Positions 13,475 through 23,081 are shown, numbered from the stretch's first letter. The stretch: DNA of 42,206 nucleotides from an uncultured Gammaproteobacteria bacterium (GCA_938074525.1 CALJEX010000009.1:1-42206); one strand, 5' to 3'. A program made the numbers and translations. Notes: generated by a model from the sequence alone, not told the origin.

Positions 13475-14200
13475 ATGTCTATTTTATTCGCCATATTATT
13501 TTATGCCGCAACGGCAATATTAGTGTTTGGTCTTGCATATCGCATTCGTAAATACATCAAGACTCCGGCGCCTCTGAAAATTCCAACGACACCAGCTCCG
13601 ACAACTACGTCAGGCGTTGCGTTTCGAATGTTTAAAGAAATCACTATCTTTGAAAGTTTATTTAAATCAAATAAATGGATTTGGTTGTTTGGGTGGTTAT
13701 TCCACTTCGGTTTGTTTTTAGTATTACTGCGTCACTTGCGTTACTTCACTGATCCAGTGTGGTGGTGGGTCGCATTAATACAACCCTTTGGAAAATATGC
13801 CTCAATAGCGATGCTGGTTGGTTTAGGCGGGTTATTGTTGAGACGCATTGTTGTTGATCGTGTACGTTATATTTCAGCACCGTCTGATTATTTAATGTTG
13901 TTGCTAATTATTGGTATTGGGGCAACAGGTGTGCTGATGACGTTTGTCACGCATACAGATATCGTCACATTGAAATCATACTTATTGGGCTTAATGGTAT
14001 TTGATATTCGAACCATGCCAACAGATATAGTTTTAGTTATTCATTTGTCATTGGTGATTCTATTAATGGCAATATTCCCAATCTCTAAATTGCTCCACGC
14101 GCCGGGCGTATTTTTTAGTCCAACTCGTAATCAAGTGGATAATCCACGCGAGAAGCGACATATTTCAGCATGGGCAATTAAGTTGGAATCTTCCAAGTAA
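13475..14200 (+). CDS. dsrM: DsrM, membrane cytochrome b subunit of DsrMKJOP
   Basis: DsrM is a NarI-like integral membrane diheme cytochrome b that links DsrK to the quinone pool. From ATG 13475 the protein is 241 aa and begins MSILFAILFYAATAILVFGLAYRI, the usual DsrM N-terminus. Several transmembrane segments and His residues in FHFGLFLVLLRHLRYF and VIHLSLVILLMAIFPISKLLHAPGV are candidate heme ligands. I reject TTG 13433 because it lies inside the terminator stem. No clear ribosome site precedes ATG 13475, so expression may be low. Confidence 0.92.
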   Translation: MSILFAILFYAATAILVFGLAYRIRKYIKTPAPLKIPTTPAPTTTSGVAFRMFKEITIFESLFKSNKWIWLFGWLFHFGLFLVLLRHLRYFTDPVWWWVALIQPFGKYASIAMLVGLGGLLLRRIVVDRVRYISAPSDYLMLLLIIGIGATGVLMTFVTHTDIVTLKSYLLGLMVFDIRTMPTDIVLVIHLSLVILLMAIFPISKLLHAPGVFFSPTRNQVDNPREKRHISAWAIKLESSK

Positions 14201-14223
14201 ATAATTAAAAGAGCATAACTAAA

Positions 14224-15783
14224 ATGGCTGTCGCTAAATTTGATGTCCCGGAACTAAAAGAATATCCAATTATTCCGAAGTTACAAAAAGATGCCATGGC
14301 TCATAGTGCACCCTATGTAGCCAAAGAAGAATTTCAAACAAAGCTTGGATATCCCGGTGAGCTGATCGATAACTGGAAAGAAGTTGCGATCGAGAAAATG
14401 GGTGAACTGACTAATAAGTATCGGTCATTATCTGTCTATCTTGATTCTTGTGTTAAATGCGGTGCTTGCACTGACAAGTGTCATTATTACTTGGGAACAA
14501 CGGATCCTAAGAATATGCCTGTTGCTCGCCAAGATTTATTCCGCAAAGTATATCGCCGTTATTACACATTGGCTGGCAAGATAGTGCCAAAGCTAGTGGG
14601 AGCAGAAGATCTAACCGAAGAAGTACTTGATGATTGGTACACTTATTTCCATCAGTGTTCACAGTGTCGACGCTGTTCTGTGTATTGTCCTTACGGCATC
14701 GATACTGCAGAAATCTCTATGGCAGCACGTGAAATTATGGATACGGTTGGCAAAGGCCAGAAGTACTGCAACGAAATTATCGGTAAAGCACAAGTGTTAG
14801 GAAATAACTTGGGACTACCTGAGCCAGCCTTAATCGATACGTTAGAAGGTCTGGAAGAAGATATTGAAGACGAGACAGGCGTACAAGTTAAAATGCCTCT
14901 TGATGTCAAAGGCGCAGATGTATTGTTGATTACACCATCAGCAGATTTCTTTGCTGAGCCACACATTGATGGATTAATTGGTTATGCAAAAGTATTCCAC
15001 GAAGCAGGCATTTCATGGACCATGAGTTCATATGCTAGTGAAGCGGCTAACTTTGGTATGTTCATCGGTAGTTACGAGAACATGCAAAAATTGGCGTTGC
15101 GTATTCGTCAAGCAGCCCTAGATTTAGGTGTTAAACGCATTGTATTTGGAGAGTGTGGACATGCTTGGCGTGTTGCCTATAGTTTCTTAAATACATTAGC
15201 AGGTCCATTTGATTTCTTGGATCAAAACTATCCAGTCCCACAGCATATTTGTGAAGTGACACATGGCTTAATTCAAGACGGCACTATCAAGTTAGATAAG
15301 TCTGGTAACGATCATATGACGTTGACTTACCATGATTCGTGTAACGTGGCTCGTGCATCACGTATGGGCGATACACCGGGTGGCCAATTTACAATTCCGA
15401 GAGACATTATTAGAGCAAGTTGTAATAATTTCTACGACATGCCAGAACATTCAATCAAAGAAGGCACCTACTGCTGCGGTGGTGGTGGAGGTCTATTAAC
15501 AGATGACCTAATTGAATTGCGTGTTAAGGGTGCGATGCCGCGTATGCAAGCACTAAAGCAAGTAACAGAACAGAATGGCGTCACTCATATGGCAGCAATT
15601 TGTGCCATTTGTAAGAGCCAATTCTCAAAAATATTTCCATATTACGATTTTCAAATGGATCAGATTGTCAGTGTTCATCAACTTGTTAGTAATGCCATTG
15701 TTTTAACCGGACAAACGGATGGCGAAAGTGATGAGGAAAACTCAGATAACGATGATTCAAAAGACGCAGAACAAGCGGCTTAA
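14224..15783 (+). CDS. dsrK: DsrK, HdrD-like iron-sulfur subunit of DsrMKJOP
   Basis: DsrK is the cytoplasmic catalytic subunit that interacts with DsrC, related to heterodisulfide reductase HdrD. The 519-aa protein has two 4Fe-4S motifs, CVKCGACTDKC (76-86) and CSQCRRCSVYC (145-155). CCG-domain motifs (YHDSCNVARASR and YCCGGGGGLL) are typical of the noncubane cluster site. The C-terminal tail is acidic (DEENSDNDDSKDAEQ), a lineage-specific extension. It starts 23 bases after dsrM. Confidence 0.97.
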   Translation: MAVAKFDVPELKEYPIIPKLQKDAMAHSAPYVAKEEFQTKLGYPGELIDNWKEVAIEKMGELTNKYRSLSVYLDSCVKCGACTDKCHYYLGTTDPKNMPVARQDLFRKVYRRYYTLAGKIVPKLVGAEDLTEEVLDDWYTYFHQCSQCRRCSVYCPYGIDTAEISMAAREIMDTVGKGQKYCNEIIGKAQVLGNNLGLPEPALIDTLEGLEEDIEDETGVQVKMPLDVKGADVLLITPSADFFAEPHIDGLIGYAKVFHEAGISWTMSSYASEAANFGMFIGSYENMQKLALRIRQAALDLGVKRIVFGECGHAWRVAYSFLNTLAGPFDFLDQNYPVPQHICEVTHGLIQDGTIKLDKSGNDHMTLTYHDSCNVARASRMGDTPGGQFTIPRDIIRASCNNFYDMPEHSIKEGTYCCGGGGGLLTDDLIELRVKGAMPRMQALKQVTEQNGVTHMAAICAICKSQFSKIFPYYDFQMDQIVSVHQLVSNAIVLTGQTDGESDEENSDNDDSKDAEQAA

Positions 15784-15820
15784 CTAAATTAAACAGTATT
15801 AGGTAACTAGGAGCAAAGTA

Positions 15821-17773
15821 ATGGCTACATCAAAGGATGACATGTCTTACAAACTTACGTTTCGTAAGTATGATGATGGTGACCACCAGTGGGGAAATTT
15901 TGGTGATGCAATATTTGAACAAGATACATCTCATAAGTGCCCTACTTACGTTCATCGTACACCACCATGCCAGGGTAGTTGCCCGTCAGGTGAAGATATT
16001 CGTGGATGGTTAGATATTGTCCGTGGCATAGAGAAGCCACCTGAAGGCGTGACTATGCAAGAGTACGCATTCCGTCGTTCAACAGATGCTAATCCGTTCC
16101 CATCAATGATGGGTCGAGTATGTCCAGCACCTTGCCAAGATGGATGCAACCGTAACCATGTAGAAGATTTTGTTGGTATTAACTCGGTAGAGCAATACAT
16201 CGGTGATACAGCAACGACAGAAGGTTTCAAATATGAAGCGCCAGCTAAACTAAGTGGTAAGAAAATCGCCATTATTGGTGGTGGGCCCGCAGGTTTATCT
16301 GCGGCATATCAACTACGTCGTAAAGGCCATGCTAGCATCATATTTGATGACCATGATGAGTTAGGTGGGATGTTTAAATACGGTATTCCTGGATACCGAA
16401 CGCCACGTGATTTTCTTGATGCAGAAATCCAAAGAATATTAGACTTAGGTGATATCGAAGTACGTTTAAATACACGTGTTGGTCGCGATATTTCTATTGA
16501 AGATGTAGAGAAAGAATACGATGCAGTTGTTTGGGCATTGGGCTGCCAATCAGGTCGAAGTCTTCCAGTGCCTAACGGTGATGCACCTAACTGTGTTGCG
16601 GGTGTTAAGTTCCTCGAAGCATTCAATAAAGGTATTTTGAAAGTCACTGCTGATCGTGTGGTATGCGTAGGTGGTGGTGATACTTCAATTGACGTTGTCT
16701 CGGTTGCGCGTCGTCTGGGAAAGATTTCTAAGTTAGATAAGAAGGAAGCGCCAGAGCATGTTATCGGTGGTTATGTTGCCCATGATGCGGCATATGCGGC
16801 GGCACGTGAAGGTGCAGAAGTGACGTTAACTTCATTGTTTGAGCGCGAAGGTATGACGGCTGCAGAACATGAAGTACATGATGCGCTTCATGAAGGCGTA
16901 CGCATTGATAATGGTGTAATGCCAGTCGAAGTGATAGTTAATGATGAAGGCCGTGCAACAGCGTTGCGTATGGCTAAGTGTAAACTAGAAGATGGGCGCC
17001 CAACGCCAGTTGAAGGCACTGAATATGAAATTGAGTGTGACTTAATTGTATCTGCTATCGGTCAAGGTGGAGACCTAGAAGGTTTAGAGGCATTTGATAA
17101 TGGCCGTGGCTTAATTGATGCAGATAAGCACTACCAAGTGCCTGGTAAAGAAGGTCACTTTGTATGTGGTGATATTATTCGTCCACATTTGCTGACAACT
17201 GCAATTGGCCAAGCATCTATTTGTGCAGACAGTGTTGATTTCTATCTTAATGAAAAAGAATTTGCTAAACGTCCTAAGGTTGATGTACATCACTTTAGTT
17301 TGCTAGAAAAATTACAAGAGACAGGTTTAGAGCCTGAGGACTATGAGTCAGGTGAGTTCCGCGGTACTGACGAAGCTGGATTCTCAGTGCATAACTATGA
17401 AGATCGTTCAGCCCAAGAAATTATTTCTGCTGATAGATTGTTTTTAGGTCACTTTGAATTTACTCCGCGCGTACTACGTGATTCACATGGTCCTGATTCA
17501 GAAGAGGTACTAGGTCATTTCGAAGAGCGTATGATTGGTCTAAATGAAGAGCAAGCGGCTGAAGAAGCTGGTCGTTGCATGAGCTGTGGAATGTGTTTTG
17601 AATGCGATAACTGCGTGATTTATTGCCCTCAAGATGCAGTGTTCCGTGTTAAGAAAGATCAAAAAACCACTGGGCGTTACGTAGATACAGACTATGATAA
17701 GTGTATTGGTTGCCATATCTGTGCAGATGTATGTCCTACTGGTTACATCGACATGGCATTAGGCGATCACTAA
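15821..17773 (+). CDS. dsrL: DsrL, NAD(P)H oxidoreductase partner of DsrAB
   Basis: DsrL is an iron-sulfur flavoprotein resembling the small subunit of glutamate synthase. It accepts electrons from DsrAB during sulfur oxidation and reduces NAD(P)+. The 650-aa protein has N-terminal cysteines in PPCQGSCPSGEDIRGW and CPAPCQDGCNR, an FAD-binding IIGGGPAGLS (about 151-160), a second nucleotide-binding CVGGGDTSIDVV, and a C-terminal two-cluster ferredoxin domain (RCMSCGMCFECDNC and DKCIGCHICADVC). A clear AGGAG precedes the ATG. The presence and position of DsrL after dsrK is a hallmark of sulfur-oxidising dsr operons. Confidence 0.97.
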   Translation: MATSKDDMSYKLTFRKYDDGDHQWGNFGDAIFEQDTSHKCPTYVHRTPPCQGSCPSGEDIRGWLDIVRGIEKPPEGVTMQEYAFRRSTDANPFPSMMGRVCPAPCQDGCNRNHVEDFVGINSVEQYIGDTATTEGFKYEAPAKLSGKKIAIIGGGPAGLSAAYQLRRKGHASIIFDDHDELGGMFKYGIPGYRTPRDFLDAEIQRILDLGDIEVRLNTRVGRDISIEDVEKEYDAVVWALGCQSGRSLPVPNGDAPNCVAGVKFLEAFNKGILKVTADRVVCVGGGDTSIDVVSVARRLGKISKLDKKEAPEHVIGGYVAHDAAYAAAREGAEVTLTSLFEREGMTAAEHEVHDALHEGVRIDNGVMPVEVIVNDEGRATALRMAKCKLEDGRPTPVEGTEYEIECDLIVSAIGQGGDLEGLEAFDNGRGLIDADKHYQVPGKEGHFVCGDIIRPHLLTTAIGQASICADSVDFYLNEKEFAKRPKVDVHHFSLLEKLQETGLEPEDYESGEFRGTDEAGFSVHNYEDRSAQEIISADRLFLGHFEFTPRVLRDSHGPDSEEVLGHFEERMIGLNEEQAAEEAGRCMSCGMCFECDNCVIYCPQDAVFRVKKDQKTTGRYVDTDYDKCIGCHICADVCPTGYIDMALGDH

Positions 17774-17804
17774 AATAATAACAATACATAGAAGTTAGTA
17801 CAGC

Positions 17805-18299
17805 ATGATGGGAGTGATACGTATAAACATTGTTAGTAATGTTTTAATCGGGCTACTTTTAATGTTAGCCAGTACAACGTTGATAGCGGATGGAAACAAA
17901 GTGCCTGCTCCTAAAGGCGATCAGTGCGTAGAAGATCCAACATGGATGCGTACTAATCACTTTGAGACGGTGCTACATCAACGCGATGAAACAGTGTTGC
18001 ATGGTATTCGCACTCAAAAGCATAGTTTAAAAAATTGTATAGACTGTCATATTACTCCAAACGAAAATGGAGAATATGCACGTTACTCTAATAGTGAAGA
18101 ACACTTTTGTGCAAGCTGCCATACTTTTGCTGCGGTCAGTGTAGATTGCTTTCAATGCCATGCAGATCGTCCAGAGTCAGCAGTGCGTGAAGCGATTAAG
18201 CAACATACTGCTAATGGCACTAATCCTCATCAAGATATGAAGGCCAGTGCTAGCGAGTTAATCTTGAAATCTAGTCTATTGTCAGCACAGTCAAAATGA
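17805..18299 (+). CDS. dsrJ: DsrJ, periplasmic triheme cytochrome c
   Basis: DsrJ is the triheme cytochrome subunit of DsrMKJOP. The 164-aa protein has three CXXCH heme sites: CIDCH (78-82), CASCH (102-106) and CFQCH (115-119). The N-terminal hydrophobic segment (about 9-28, ending LIADG) is a Sec signal; in A. vinosum it is reported to remain as a membrane anchor. The start could be either of two adjacent ATGs. Its stop overlaps the dsrO start (ATGA). Confidence 0.96.
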   Translation: MMGVIRINIVSNVLIGLLLMLASTTLIADGNKVPAPKGDQCVEDPTWMRTNHFETVLHQRDETVLHGIRTQKHSLKNCIDCHITPNENGEYARYSNSEEHFCASCHTFAAVSVDCFQCHADRPESAVREAIKQHTANGTNPHQDMKASASELILKSSLLSAQSK

Positions 18300-19093
18300 A
18301 TAACGTCGTCACTAAAGCATACAAACTATTACGCAAATCTGAGCAAGCGACAGATACGCAACAAACCGATCAAAGCAAGCGTTCATTTATTGGAGGTTTG
18401 GTTGGCGCATCTGGTTTAGCAGTAGCACCTGGTGTGATGCTTTATGAAACAGCGTCTGCAAAACCTGCCGATCAAGCAGTGACTAATCAAGTACGTTGGG
18501 GAATGTTAGTTAACGTTAATCAATGTACAGAAGACTGTAATGCCTGTGTCACCGCCTGTAATGACGAGCACGGGTTATGGCCTGAAGAAGGTTCAAGCAC
18601 TGATTCTCAATGGATTAGAAAACTTACTGTTAAAGATCCAACAACAGAAAATACAAAATCATTTCCGGTCATGTGCCAACACTGCGAACATCCTCCATGT
18701 GTTGATGTATGCCCTACCGGTGCATCATTCAAGCGCGAAGATGGAATTGTGTTAGTTAATATGCACACCTGTATAGGTTGCCGCTATTGCATGATGGCTT
18801 GCCCATATAAAGCTCGTTCATTTGTGCATGAAGTGCTAGAAAATCAATTGCCAAGCACGCCGCGTGGTAAAGGCTGTGTTGATAGTTGCAATATGTGTGT
18901 GCATAAAATTGATGCTGGGGAAAATACTACTGCATGTGCTCAAGCATGTGAGAAAGACGGTCATCAAGCGATTGTATTTGGGGATCTGAATGATTCACAA
19001 AGTGAAATTTCAAAACGCTTAAAAGACTTTGGTGGCACACAGATTCGTGCTGATTTAGGTTTGAATACTGGTGTTAGGTATCAAGGGTTGTAG
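18296..19093 (+). CDS. dsrO: DsrO, periplasmic iron-sulfur subunit of DsrMKJOP
   Basis: DsrO is a ferredoxin-like electron-transfer subunit with four cysteine groups: CTEDCNACVTAC, CQHCEHPPCVDVC, CIGCRYCMMAC and CVDSCNMC...CAQAC, as in NrfC/TtrB-type proteins. The 265-aa protein has a Tat-type signal, but the usual twin arginine is Lys-Arg (SKRSFIGG, K28-R29), as I recall for Salmonella TtrB. A hydrophobic stretch and ETASAKPAD cleavage region follow. ATG overlaps the dsrJ stop, and dsrP starts five bases after its end. Confidence 0.96.
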   Translation: MNNVVTKAYKLLRKSEQATDTQQTDQSKRSFIGGLVGASGLAVAPGVMLYETASAKPADQAVTNQVRWGMLVNVNQCTEDCNACVTACNDEHGLWPEEGSSTDSQWIRKLTVKDPTTENTKSFPVMCQHCEHPPCVDVCPTGASFKREDGIVLVNMHTCIGCRYCMMACPYKARSFVHEVLENQLPSTPRGKGCVDSCNMCVHKIDAGENTTACAQACEKDGHQAIVFGDLNDSQSEISKRLKDFGGTQIRADLGLNTGVRYQGL

Positions 19094-19097
19094 CAGC

Positions 19098-20300
19098 ATG
19101 GATTTCTTACGATATAGTACTATTGAAGCGCGTTCATCAAAGTTTTGGATGTTGTTAATTGGATTGGCTCTGATCGTATTGATTGGAGTACTGTCAGCGC
19201 ATCATGTGGAAGTAGAAGGTCATGTTATTACTGGCATGAATAACCAAATAGTGTGGGGGTTGCCTCATGTGTTTGCGATATTTCTGATCGTTGCTGCCTC
19301 TGGCGCACTTAATGTTGCATCAATTGCTTCTGTATTCGGTAAAGTTGAGTATAAACCGTTGGCCAGGCTGTCGGCGTTACTTGCCATAGCATTATTAGCA
19401 GGTGGACTAGCAGTGCTAGTGTTAGATCTTGGTCGCCCTGATCGATTAATCGTTGCGATGACCAAATACAACTTCAAATCTATTTTTGCTTGGAATATTA
19501 TTTTATATACTGGCTTCTTTGCGATTGTTGGCATTTATATATGGTCGATGATGGATAACGCAATGCAAAAATATAGCAAGAAAGCTGGCTTATTTGCCTT
19601 CATATGGCGATTGATACTAACAACAGGTACTGGCTCAATTTTTGGTTTCTTAGTGGCTCGCAGTGCATATGATACTGCCATGTTGGCACCTATGTTCATT
19701 ATTATGTCTTTCGCCTTCGGTTTAGCATTCTATATTTTAGTGTTGCTAGCTTCTTACACATGGACACAGCGTCCATTAGGTGACTATGTATTAAATAGAT
19801 TGCGTAATTTGCTTGGTGTGTTTATTGCCAGCATATTATATTTTGTTGCGGTGTATCACGCGACAAACTTATACGCGACTGAACATCATGCAGTTGAATA
19901 TTTCTTACTAGTAGATGGTGGTATCTACACGTCATTATTCTGGGTAGGCCAAGTATTAATTGGTGGCATTATTCCGTTAGCGTTGGTTTACATGCCGCAA
20001 ACCAAAAACTGTCGTAAAACTTTAATAGCAGCTTGTGCCATGGTGATATTAGGCGGTATAGCTCAGCTTTATGTCATCATCGTTGGTGGACAAGCATTCC
20101 CATTAGAAATGTTCCCTGGAATGGAAGTTAGTAGCTCGTTCTTTGATGGGGTAGTAGCCCAATACTATCCAAGCATTTGGGAATTATTATTAGGTCTTGC
20201 AGGTATCGCCATAGCGTTACTGATAGTGACGGTTGGTGTAGCAATACTTGATTTTCTTCCAGATAGTCTTTCAGATAAAATCGTCGAAGCGAAAAAGTAA
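19098..20300 (+). CDS. dsrP: DsrP, NrfD-like membrane quinone subunit of DsrMKJOP
   Basis: DsrP is an integral membrane protein of the NrfD/PsrC family with about ten hydrophobic segments that exchanges electrons between quinone and DsrO/DsrJ. From ATG 19098 it is 400 aa, starting MDFLRYSTIEARSSKFW, with an AGGG site ten bases upstream. A longer frame from GTG 19071 would overlap the end of dsrO and adds nine non-conserved residues, so I prefer the shorter start. This is the last canonical dsr gene in the window; dsrN, dsrR and dsrS do not follow. Confidence 0.95.
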   Translation: MDFLRYSTIEARSSKFWMLLIGLALIVLIGVLSAHHVEVEGHVITGMNNQIVWGLPHVFAIFLIVAASGALNVASIASVFGKVEYKPLARLSALLAIALLAGGLAVLVLDLGRPDRLIVAMTKYNFKSIFAWNIILYTGFFAIVGIYIWSMMDNAMQKYSKKAGLFAFIWRLILTTGTGSIFGFLVARSAYDTAMLAPMFIIMSFAFGLAFYILVLLASYTWTQRPLGDYVLNRLRNLLGVFIASILYFVAVYHATNLYATEHHAVEYFLLVDGGIYTSLFWVGQVLIGGIIPLALVYMPQTKNCRKTLIAACAMVILGGIAQLYVIIVGGQAFPLEMFPGMEVSSSFFDGVVAQYYPSIWELLLGLAGIAIALLIVTVGVAILDFLPDSLSDKIVEAKK

Positions 20301-20304
20301 TTTC

Positions 20305-20329
20305 AGGCATGCAGTTTCACTACATGCCT
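20305..20329 (+). terminator. Hairpin after dsrP, possible 3' end of the dsr transcript
   Basis: AGGCATG and CATGCCT form a perfect 7-bp stem around an 11-base loop that can itself pair AGT with ACT. It starts four bases after the dsrP stop. There is no T-run, so it may be an mRNA 3'-stabilising hairpin rather than an intrinsic terminator. Confidence 0.5.
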
Positions 20330-20336
20330 ATCAATA

Positions 20337-20352
20337 CGTGATGTTCATCACA
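20337..20352 (+). promoter_or_regulatory. CRP/FNR-family binding site
   Basis: CGTGA-TGTTCA-TCACA matches the CRP consensus at 9 of 10 positions and contains the perfect palindrome GTGATG-TT-CATCAC, which also resembles an FNR-type TGAT-N4-ATCA core. A TATATT at 20378-20383 could be the -10 of a promoter for the small gene at 20498. Which CRP/FNR protein binds cannot be told from sequence. Confidence 0.5.
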
Positions 20353-20497
20353 CTTTAACCAGTAGCGGCTAAAGAAATATATTATCTGCCGTCAAACTCC
20401 TCTGTAACGCTAATTTATAAGCGTCGATGTCAAGCGCGTCTATTTTACGTGTTTGAGTCTAATTTCTATATTTAGATTTATATTTTGGAGGTGGTCA

Positions 20498-20734
20498 ATG
20501 CATGTCGAATTAAGCCTAGGCGAGCAAAATAATAATATTCAAGAGAGTGAAGAGCAATCGCGTCCGGAAGACACACAGGGGGTGTCAGGTAGTCAAGTTG
20601 CTTGTGCGTTTGCCAGAATAGAGCAGGAGAAAAATCAGCAAAGTAATACTAGCCGTTTTCAAGTATTAGCAGTGTCTATGTCAGCAGTATGTGCGGTAGT
20701 CGCAGTATATTTGGTGTTTGTATTAGCCTTGTAA
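20498..20734 (+). CDS. Small C-terminally anchored membrane protein, 78 aa
   Basis: I do not recognise this family. From ATG 20498 the protein has a hydrophilic, Gln/Glu-rich N-terminal half (LGEQNNNIQESEEQSRPEDTQ), a segment SQVACAFARIEQEKNQQ, and one C-terminal transmembrane helix (about 54-78, ending VYLVFVLAL), giving a tail-anchored or N-in topology. A near-perfect ribosome site, GGAGG, six bases before ATG, decides the start over the upstream frame from 20453. It lies just downstream of dsrP behind a CRP/FNR-like site and converges with the next gene (10-base gap). Confidence 0.7.
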   Translation: MHVELSLGEQNNNIQESEEQSRPEDTQGVSGSQVACAFARIEQEKNQQSNTSRFQVLAVSMSAVCAVVAVYLVFVLAL

Positions 20735-20744
20735 TTTAAGCTGA

Positions 20745-22139
20745 TTAATTAGCTGCGGGTAAGCTCTTATTTGGGTTTAGAATTTGCTTGGGGTCGAATT
20801 GGGCTTTTATATTACGCATCAAATTTAGCTCATGTGCGCCAATTTCTTTGCCCACATGGTCGCGTTTGCTTATACCTATCCCATGTTCTCCAGATATGGT
20901 GCCATCCAGTGTTAACACTGTATCAAAGATTTTATCCAGGCAATCCAACGCGTTTTTATTCTGCGTGGCATCCTCTGCGTCATACATGATATTGACATGA
21001 AGGTTACCATTTCCTGCATGTCCAAAATTAACAATCGCTATTTTGTACTCAGTAGATAATAAGTCTAGCTTATCAATCAACTTGCTTAAATTGGATACTG
21101 GTACGACAACATCTTCGTTTATTTTGTTAGGTGCTAAATTACGTAAAATAGGTGAAAGCGCTTTACGTGCTTGCCAAAGTGTTTTCTTATCAATCTCAGT
21201 TGTGGCGCGTTGAATATCAACTTTTTCATTATTTGATAATGCTTGTTCTATTTTGTCAGTACTATTGGCAAGCGATTGAGAATCTCCATCAATTTCTACC
21301 ATTAACATTGCATGTGCATTATCAGGCAAGCTTACATCGCTATGAGCGCGAATTAACTCGATGGCATGGTGATCCATGAATTCAATAGCACAGGGTGAAT
21401 GTAGTTGCGAGCTGATTGATTGTATGGCATCGCAAGCACCTTGATGGGTTTTATATAGAGCACGAATAGTATTTCGTTCAGGGGCAAGCGGAAGAATTTT
21501 TAATTCAGCTTCGGTGATGATTGCTAAAGTACCTTCGGAGCCGATTATTAAACGTGTAAGATCTAGGCCTACTACGCCCTTTGTTGTTTTGCTTCCAGTG
21601 TGAATAGTGTGTCCGTCACCGGTGACAGCAATTAATTGCAGTGTGTTATCGCGCGTAGTGCCATATTTAACGGCACGTGGACCTGCTGCGTTACAGGCTA
21701 AGTTGCCTCCGATGCTACAAAACTCTGCGCTGCTTGGATCAGGCGCCCAAAAGAATTTTTTTTCTCTTAGATAGTTTTGCAGTGCAAGATTGGTGACACC
21801 CGCTTGCACGCGAACACTTCGGTTGCCTATGTCACAACTTAAAATCTTGTTCATGCGCTCCATGGACATGACAATGCCGCCAGTAATGGGAACAGAAGCA
21901 CCAGTAGTGCCTGTGCCACGACCTCGTGTTGTAAGCGGTACGCCAAATTGATTGCATAATTGGACGCAACTAACGACTTGGTCATGATTATCAGGCAACA
22001 CGACAGCGTCGGGCGGATGATGGATCTTGCTATTATCGTAACCATAAGGCCAGCAATCAGCAGCTTCTAATAATAAGCTGCGTTCGGGAAAAATTATTTT
22101 CAGTTGAGCAATTATTTCTGCTGAAAGAGTGGTTGACAC
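20745..22139 (-). CDS. FAD-linked oxidase, GlcD / D-lactate dehydrogenase type
   Basis: This is a flavoprotein of the FAD_binding_4/GlcD family that oxidises a D-2-hydroxy acid such as D-lactate or glycolate. The FAD-binding PCMH-type domain is seen as TRGRGTGTTGASVPITGG, FCSIGGNLACNAAGPRAVKYG and IIGSEGTLAIITEAEL. The C-terminal cap has VNFGHAGNGNLHVNI and the family motif GTISGEHGIG. It has no cysteine cluster domain, so an iron-sulfur partner could be elsewhere. I prefer GTG 22139 (464 aa) over TTG 22151, which overlaps the diaA stop. Substrate remains uncertain. It takes the position held by yraP in E. coli. Confidence 0.88.
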   Translation of the reverse strand: MSTTLSAEIIAQLKIIFPERSLLLEAADCWPYGYDNSKIHHPPDAVVLPDNHDQVVSCVQLCNQFGVPLTTRGRGTGTTGASVPITGGIVMSMERMNKILSCDIGNRSVRVQAGVTNLALQNYLREKKFFWAPDPSSAEFCSIGGNLACNAAGPRAVKYGTTRDNTLQLIAVTGDGHTIHTGSKTTKGVVGLDLTRLIIGSEGTLAIITEAELKILPLAPERNTIRALYKTHQGACDAIQSISSQLHSPCAIEFMDHHAIELIRAHSDVSLPDNAHAMLMVEIDGDSQSLANSTDKIEQALSNNEKVDIQRATTEIDKKTLWQARKALSPILRNLAPNKINEDVVVPVSNLSKLIDKLDLLSTEYKIAIVNFGHAGNGNLHVNIMYDAEDATQNKNALDCLDKIFDTVLTLDGTISGEHGIGISKRDHVGKEIGAHELNLMRNIKAQFDPKQILNPNKSLPAAN

Positions 22140-22143
22140 AATT

Positions 22144-23081
<938 letters not shown>

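Noticed and set aside
19071-19097. GTG start giving dsrP nine extra residues
   Set aside because: It overlaps the end of dsrO; the ATG at 19098 after an AGGG site gives the usual N-terminus.
9391-20300. Recent horizontal transfer of the dsr operon as a genomic island
   Set aside because: I see no integrase, tRNA, direct repeat or transposon at the borders, and base composition and codon use look like the neighbours.
20771-21379. Several plus-strand open frames of 70-75 aa opposite the GlcD-like gene
   Set aside because: They are antisense to a full-length flavoenzyme, have no ribosome sites and show no recognisable domain.
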